DNA from: Flavobacteriaceae bacterium
GTDB lineage: Bacteria > Bacteroidota > Bacteroidia > Flavobacteriales > Flavobacteriaceae
DNA length: 9,331 bases
Assembly (NCBI GenBank): GCA_947461915.1
Contig: CANHNG010000044.1
Location: 1-9,331 of the forward strand
Direction of reading: 5' to 3'
Numbering within the stretch: the stretch's first letter is position 1; each line of letters begins with the position of its first letter. The notes beneath the pieces are model-generated. The model was not told the DNA's origin. It did no database searches and was given only the letters and a program-made list of their open reading frames with translations. A program made the translations under genes and the position numbers. Below are positions 5,195 to 9,331 of the stretch, one piece after another.

Positions 5195-8100
5195 TTAATC
5201 TGCTATATTCGGGTTCAACCATTTCATAGCCACGTCGGTTGAAACACTTCTTCTTTTGGCGTAATCAATTACTTGGTCTTCTTTTATTTTTCCAAGTCCA
5301 AAATACTTGCTTTCCGGATTTCCAAAATAATATCCAGATACCGATGAAGCCGGCCACATGGCCATACTTTCGGTCAAAGTTACACCAATTTCTTGTTCTA
5401 CATTCAGCAATTTCCAAATCGTTGGTTTTTCTAAATGGTCGGGACAAGCTGGGTAACCCGGTGCTGGTCGAATTCCCTCGTAAATTTCCTCTATCATCGC
5501 CTCGGTACTTAAATTTTCGTGCGCTGCATAACCCCAAATTTCCTTACGGATTTTTTCGTGCAAATATTCGGCAAATGCTTCCGCAAATCGGTCCGCCAAT
5601 GCTTTCACCATAATCGAATTGTAATCATCCAAATCCTTTTCAAATTCGGCTGCCCATTCGTCAACTCCAAAACCGGTAGTGACACAAAACGCCCCCATAT
5701 AATCCATTTTTCCGACGTCTTTAGGCGCAATAAAATCCGCCAAAGCGATGTTTGGAGCTCCTTTTGTCTTTTGGGATTGCTGACGCAAAGTCAAAAATTT
5801 CTCCAACACTTTCCCGTTTTCATCACTCAACTCAATGTCATCATCGTTGATTTGATTGGCAGGGAAAATTCCGTAAATTCCTTTGGCGGTTAGTTTCTTT
5901 TCTCTCAAAATCACTGCCAACATGGCTTGCGCATCGGCAAAAACTGAAGTGGCTTGTTCGCCAACAACCTCATCGGTCAAAATCGCAGGATATTTTCCGA
6001 ACAATTCCCAAGTTCTAAAAAATGGAGTCCAATCAATATAAGGAACCAAAACATCCAAACCAACCTCAATGACTTGTTTGCCGATAACATTTGGTTTTAC
6101 AGGATTAAAATTGGCCCAATCCAACTGCAGTTTGTTTTTACGGGCTTGCTCAATAGTCAAAAAATTCTTGTCTCGAGACCGATTCAAAAATGCTTCTCTA
6201 AAAGCATCATAGTCCGCTCGAACTGCGCTAGTATACTTTTCTTTATTATCGTCCAACAAATTTCCGGCTACCGTTACCGCTCTCGAAGCGTCGTTTACGT
6301 GAATCACGGTTTGTCTATATTGTGGGGCAATTTTCACGGCAGTGTGTGCACGAGAAGTGGTTGCTCCACCAATCATCACGGGGATTTTCATTCCTTTTTT
6401 ATCCAATTCCTTGGCGAGATACACCATTTCGTCTAACGAAGGCGTAATTAATCCGCTTAATCCAATAATATCAACCTCGTGCTCAATGGCCGCCGCAATA
6501 ATTTTTTCAGGCGGAACCATTACGCCAAGGTCAATGATTTCGTAATTGTTGCAAGCCAAAACCACCGAAACAATATTTTTTCCAATATCGTGCACATCGC
6601 CTTTAACGGTGGCCATCAAGATTTTTCCCGCCCCCCCCGCCCCCGAAGGGGGAGCTGTCAATGTTAATACGATTTTATCCAACACTTTGTCTAGTCCAAA
6701 CAAAACTTCATTATTTGTAAAGCGAATTACTTGAAACCCTTCACTATTTAACCATTTAGTTCTTTCTTCATCATTCGTTTTATTTTCAGGTAATTGATGA
6801 ATAAGACCATCAATTTCTATTATCAGATTTTCTTTTAAACAAATAAAATCTGCTATATAATTCCCAATAATATGCTGTCTCCTGAATTTATATCCCTCTA
6901 ATTTTTTCCCGCTTAAAGCCTCCCACAAAAACCTTTCAGCATCGGTTGGCTTATTTCGCATATCAAATGCAAATTGTTTCAGCAACCCATAATTCATTGG
7001 ATTAGCAGTCTCCCAATGTTGCGTCGTTTTAATTCCCCCTTTGGGGGCTAGGGGGCGTTTACTTGCTTCAATAAAAGGAAGAAGATATGCCACAGCTTTT
7101 TTCATAACCCGAGCTGATTTTACCACTTGCGGCAAAAACATTTTCCCCGAACCAAACAAATCACCAACGATATTCATTCCTGCCATCAAGTTGATTTCAA
7201 TCACTTCGATAGGTTTTGTGGCTAACAATCGGGCTTCCTCAACATCTAGTTCTATAAAAGCATCCACTCCTTTTACAAGGGAATGTGTAATTCGTTCTTG
7301 AACCGTTCCCGAACGCCATTCTTGAATCGCTTTCTCGTTGCTTTTGACATCACCTTTTACATTCTCAGCAAAATCCAACAGCCTTTCGGTAGCATCATCA
7401 CGGCGGTTTAGAATTACATCTTCTACGTGTTCCAACAAATCTTTTGGAATTTCATCGTAAATAGAAAGCATTTCCGGGTTTACAATTCCCATCGTCATTC
7501 CGTTTTTGATGGCATGATACAAGAAAACCGAGTGCATCGCTTCCCGAACCGTATCGTTTCCTCTAAAAGAAAACGAAACATTGCTCACCCCACCGCTAAT
7601 GTGCGCGTGAGGCAAATTTTCTCGAACCCATTTGGTTCCTCTAAAGAAATCCAATGCATTCAAACGGTGTTCTTCCATTCCCGTTGCCACTGGAAATATA
7701 TTCAAATCAAAAATAATGTCCTGTGGAGGGAAGTTTACTTTATTGACTAAAATATCATACGAACGTCGGGAAATTTCTATTCTACGTTCGTAATTATCAG
7801 CTTGACCCACTTCGTCAAAAGCCATAACTATTACTGCCGCTCCGTAGCGCTTGATTAATTTGGCGTGATGAATGAATTGTTCCTCACCTTCTTTCAATGA
7901 AATGGAGTTTACGACACATTTTCCTTGTACCACTTTCAAACCTGCTTCAATGATGTCCCATTTTGAGCTATCAATCATAATAGGCACTCGAGAAATATCG
8001 GGTTCGGCAGCGATTAAATTCAGGAATTTTGTCATCGCGTATTCGCCATCGAGCATTCCCTCATCCATATTAATATCGATGATTTGCGCGCCTCCTTCTA

Positions 8101-8281
8101 CTTGCTCTTTGGCAATGCTCAATGCCTCCTCGTACTTTTCTTCCTTGATTAGTCGAAGAAATTTTCTGGAACCTGTTACATTGGTTCTTTCCCCAACGTT
8201 AACAAATACGCTTTCAGGCGTAATGATTAAGGGTTCTAATCCCGATAATACTAGGTTTCTTCTCTTTTCTGCTTCTGCCAT
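5195..8281 (-). CDS. metH: Methionine synthase MetH2 with an inserted DUF559 domain
   Basis: Cobalamin-dependent methionine synthase lacking the homocysteine domain, which is encoded by the gene upstream. Numbering is from the ATG at 8281 (1028 residues). A GTG at 8302 would add seven residues, but the ATG has the A-rich upstream context typical of this group. The order is: pterin-binding domain ~20-280 ([32 protein letters not shown]), cap helices ~300-408 ([20 protein letters not shown]), an inserted segment 409-551, cobalamin domain ~552-685 (DVHDIGKN with the cobalt ligand His564, GLSGLITPS), and AdoMet reactivation domain to the end ([12 protein letters not shown] from Arg938, then a [14 protein letters not shown] motif). 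Without the insert it would be about 885 residues, the size I recall for Flavobacterium homologues. All catalytic motifs remain, so the enzyme is probably active. It is followed by metF. Confidence 0.95.
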   Translation of the reverse strand: MAEAEKRRNLVLSGLEPLIITPESVFVNVGERTNVTGSRKFLRLIKEEKYEEALSIAKEQVEGGAQIIDINMDEGMLDGEYAMTKFLNLIAAEPDISRVPIMIDSSKWDIIEAGLKVVQGKCVVNSISLKEGEEQFIHHAKLIKRYGAAVIVMAFDEVGQADNYERRIEISRRSYDILVNKVNFPPQDIIFDLNIFPVATGMEEHRLNALDFFRGTKWVRENLPHAHISGGVSNVSFSFRGNDTVREAMHSVFLYHAIKNGMTMGIVNPEMLSIYDEIPKDLLEHVEDVILNRRDDATERLLDFAENVKGDVKSNEKAIQEWRSGTVQERITHSLVKGVDAFIELDVEEARLLATKPIEVIEINLMAGMNIVGDLFGSGKMFLPQVVKSARVMKKAVAYLLPFIEASKRPLAPKGGIKTTQHWETANPMNYGLLKQFAFDMRNKPTDAERFLWEALSGKKLEGYKFRRQHIIGNYIADFICLKENLIIEIDGLIHQLPENKTNDEERTKWLNSEGFQVIRFTNNEVLFGLDKVLDKIVLTLTAPPSGAGGAGKILMATVKGDVHDIGKNIVSVVLACNNYEIIDLGVMVPPEKIIAAAIEHEVDIIGLSGLITPSLDEMVYLAKELDKKGMKIPVMIGGATTSRAHTAVKIAPQYRQTVIHVNDASRAVTVAGNLLDDNKEKYTSAVRADYDAFREAFLNRSRDKNFLTIEQARKNKLQLDWANFNPVKPNVIGKQVIEVGLDVLVPYIDWTPFFRTWELFGKYPAILTDEVVGEQATSVFADAQAMLAVILREKKLTAKGIYGIFPANQINDDDIELSDENGKVLEKFLTLRQQSQKTKGAPNIALADFIAPKDVGKMDYMGAFCVTTGFGVDEWAAEFEKDLDDYNSIMVKALADRFAEAFAEYLHEKIRKEIWGYAAHENLSTEAMIEEIYEGIRPAPGYPACPDHLEKPTIWKLLNVEQEIGVTLTESMAMWPASSVSGYYFGNPESKYFGLGKIKEDQVIDYAKRRSVSTDVAMKWLNPNIAD
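6629..6656. repeat. Terminal inverted repeat, 3' end of the DUF559 cassette
   Basis: On the plus strand this stretch shares the blocks CGCCCCC, GCCCCC and AAGGGGGA, in that order, with the reverse complement of 7031-7057. Within it CCCCC-GAA-GGGGG is a palindrome (6640-6652). On the coding strand that reads CCCCCTTCGGGGG and can fold as a C(UUCG)G tetraloop hairpin. A run of eight Cs (6631-6638) lies toward the outer end. Confidence 0.75.
7031..7057. repeat. Terminal inverted repeat, 5' end of the DUF559 cassette
   Basis: The minus strand reads CGCCCCC, TA, GCCCCC, AAAGGGGGAATT. It contains the palindrome CCCCC-AAA-GGGGG and matches the other cassette end in inverted orientation over three blocks totalling 21 bases. 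Strings of this kind (CCCCCTAGCCCCCAAAGGGG) recur in Bacteroidota genomes as far as I recall; this was not checked. Confidence 0.75.
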
Positions 8282-8342
8282 TTTTTTATTTTGTTTTGCC
8301 ACAGTTTCTCAAATTTTTAAGTGAATTTGTGACTATAATTTT

Positions 8343-8360
8343 GACGCGATAAATCGCGTC
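8343..8360. repeat. Perfect palindrome between metH1 and metH2
   Basis: GACGCGAT (8343-8350) and ATCGCGTC (8353-8360) are perfect complements around AA. The motif, followed by TCTAC, is GC-rich against an AT-rich 87-base gap and resembles a dispersed Flavobacterium palindrome I recall. No T-run follows on the minus strand, so it should not end transcription. It may act as a REP-like or transcript-stabilising hairpin between the two subunit genes. Confidence 0.65.
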
Positions 8361-8368
8361 TCTACAAA

Positions 8369-9331
8369 TTACATTGTTGCCGTCGAAACCCTCGGTTTAT
8401 AATCCTTGGCGATATCGGCAATCAATTTGATGTGTGCTGGGGTTGTTCCGCAACAACCGCCTATGATGTTTATTAAATTATCGTCCAAATATTCTTTGAT
8501 AAAAACTTGCATTTGCTCCGGTGTTTCATCATATTCTCCAAAGGCGTTTGGCAATCCTGCATTGGGATGCGCCGAAACATTGAACGAGGTATTGTGCGCC
8601 AAAGTTTGCAAATAGGGCTTCAATAAATCGGCTCCCAAAGCACAATTGAATCCTACGCTCAACAAGGGAATATGCGAAACCGAAACCAAAAAGGCCTCTA
8701 CCGTTTGACCTGAAAGTGTTCTTCCAGAAGCATCGGTTATCGTTCCTGAAACCATTATTGGCATATCGATATGGCGTTCTTCTTTGACTTCTTCGATGGC
8801 GAAAAGTGCCGCTTTGGCATTTAAAGTATCGAAAATGGTTTCTACTAATAGCAAATCTACACCACCATCTAGTAAAGCTTCGACTTGTTGTTTATAGGCA
8901 ATACGTAAATCATCAAAAGTTACGGCTCTGTATCCCGGATCGTTCACGTCTGGCGACATACTGGCCGTTCTGTTTGTTGGCCCGATAGAACCAGCTACAA
9001 AGCGAGGTTTGTCTGGATTTTTGGCCGTGAATTCATCGGCTACTTCTCGGGCAATTTTAGCCGATTCGTAGTTGAGTTGGTACACATATTCTTCGAGATG
9101 ATAATCCGCCATTCCTATTGTGGTTCCCGAAAAAGTATTGGTTTCCACAATATCAGCACCTGCCTCAAAATACAAAGCGTGGACATCTTTAATCGCTTGT
9201 GGTTGCGTCAAGGACAATAAATCGTTGTTCCCTTTGAGCGAATGCGGAAAATCTTTGAAGTGTTCCCCTCGGAAATCTTCTTCAGAAAAGTTATAGCGTT
9301 GCAACATCGTTCCCATAGCTCCGTCGAGTAC
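8369..9331 (-). CDS. metH: Methionine synthase MetH1, homocysteine-binding subunit (cut by right edge)
   Basis: 320 codons are visible. The frame is open to the window edge, where [11 protein letters not shown], the family's start-proximal motif, shows that only a short N-terminus is missing; the ATG at 9316 is internal to this motif and not the true start. This is the homocysteine S-methyltransferase barrel. It carries the three zinc-ligand cysteines: one in GFNCALGAD (residue 230 of the visible part) and the pair in GGCCGTTP (293-294), matching E. coli Cys247, Cys310 and Cys311. The protein ends at [12 protein letters not shown], exactly where the single-chain enzyme would pass into its folate domain, and metH2 begins there. 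The two products therefore rebuild one methionine synthase. It lies 87 bases upstream of metH2 on the same strand. Confidence 0.93.
   Translation of the reverse strand, partial: VLDGAMGTMLQRYNFSEEDFRGEHFKDFPHSLKGNNDLLSLTQPQAIKDVHALYFEAGADIVETNTFSGTTIGMADYHLEEYVYQLNYESAKIAREVADEFTAKNPDKPRFVAGSIGPTNRTASMSPDVNDPGYRAVTFDDLRIAYKQQVEALLDGGVDLLLVETIFDTLNAKAALFAIEEVKEERHIDMPIMVSGTITDASGRTLSGQTVEAFLVSVSHIPLLSVGFNCALGADLLKPYLQTLAHNTSFNVSAHPNAGLPNAFGEYDETPEQMQVFIKEYLDDNLINIIGGCCGTTPAHIKLIADIAKDYKPRVSTATM

Larger units (their letters stand above)
6629..7057 (-). mobile_element. In-frame DUF559 (Vsr-like endonuclease) cassette inside metH2
   Basis: A 429-base segment (143 codons) absent from the MetH families I know. 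It interrupts the linker between FIEASK (cap domain) and [16 protein letters not shown] (cobalamin domain). It encodes a DUF559/Vsr-like nuclease-fold domain: [11 protein letters not shown] with Glu449, YKFRRQ (464-469), YIADF with Asp478, LIIEIDG with Glu489 and Asp491, His495, DEERTKWL with Arg507, and VIRFTNNEV (518-526). These fit the family's acidic active-site pattern. GC-rich inverted repeats bound it (7031-7057 and 6629-6656), translated as RPLAPKGG and APPSGAGGA linkers. An internal ATG at 6997 could start a free-standing domain. No target-site duplication is obvious. Mobility and nuclease activity are inferred; the insertion and its open frame are seen. Exact ends are uncertain by a few bases. 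Confidence 0.8.

Noticed and set aside
5122..5196. The metH2-metF hairpin plus seven Ts as a terminator
   Set aside because: The T-run follows only on the plus strand, where no gene is transcribed into it. On the minus transcript the stem is followed by AT-mixed sequence.
5954..6436. Long plus-strand frames opposite metH2, also 7872-8324 and 534-872
   Set aside because: They lie wholly antisense to well-supported genes and show no recognisable motifs; they look like shadows.
6629..7057. The metH2 insertion as an intein or a self-splicing intron
   Set aside because: There is no Cys/Ser/Thr start residue, no splicing-domain blocks and no terminal His-Asn followed by Cys/Ser/Thr. The ends are Pro/Gly/Ala linkers. 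The frame is open throughout, with GC-rich inverted repeats at the ends, which fits an inserted domain and not an intron.
5195..9331. metH as a pseudogene broken by a frameshift
   Set aside because: The break is at a domain boundary, with a proper stop, a gap and a new start. All key residues are present in both parts.

Overview
The window suggests a Flavobacterium or close relative (Bacteroidota). The reasons are AT-rich DNA, A-rich start regions without Shine-Dalgarno sequences, TAnnTTTG-type promoters, a gliding gene gldA, a split methionine synthase, and GC-rich or AT-rich palindromes between genes. Nothing was searched; family names rest on recognised motifs.

Layout. (1) Positions 1-2414, minus strand: an aromatic amino acid operon read pheA, aminotransferase, tyrA (tyrA runs off the left edge). 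pheA is preceded by what looks like a complete translational attenuator: a promoter, a short leader peptide with the run FYFSNTYYFFF, an antiterminator arm that begins at the leader stop codon, and a terminator ending 6 bases before the pheA start. (2) The 380-base gap 2215-2594 holds this leader, an AT-rich inverted repeat (2425-2487) and the promoter of the divergent gldA. (3) 2595-3494, plus strand: gldA, ATPase of the gliding-motility ABC transporter. (4) 3579-3947, minus strand: a small four-helix membrane protein of unknown function, convergent with gldA across a hairpin repeat. (5) 4163-9331, minus strand: a methionine and one-carbon cluster, metH1 (homocysteine domain, cut by the right edge), metH2 (folate, cap, cobalamin and activation domains) and metF, ending in a terminator at 4101-4136. 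MetF makes 5-methyl-THF, which the two-subunit MetH uses to methylate homocysteine.

The most unusual item is inside metH2. Between the cap and cobalamin domains lies an extra 143-codon segment (6629-7057) that encodes a DUF559/Vsr-like endonuclease domain. It is bounded by GC-rich imperfect terminal inverted repeats of about 27 bases, each with its own small palindrome. The whole segment is a multiple of three and stays open, so it reads as an in-frame mobile cassette carried within an essential-type enzyme. No intein motifs are visible. The second highlight is the Phe/Tyr attenuator. No rRNA, tRNA, CRISPR array or classical insertion sequence was seen.
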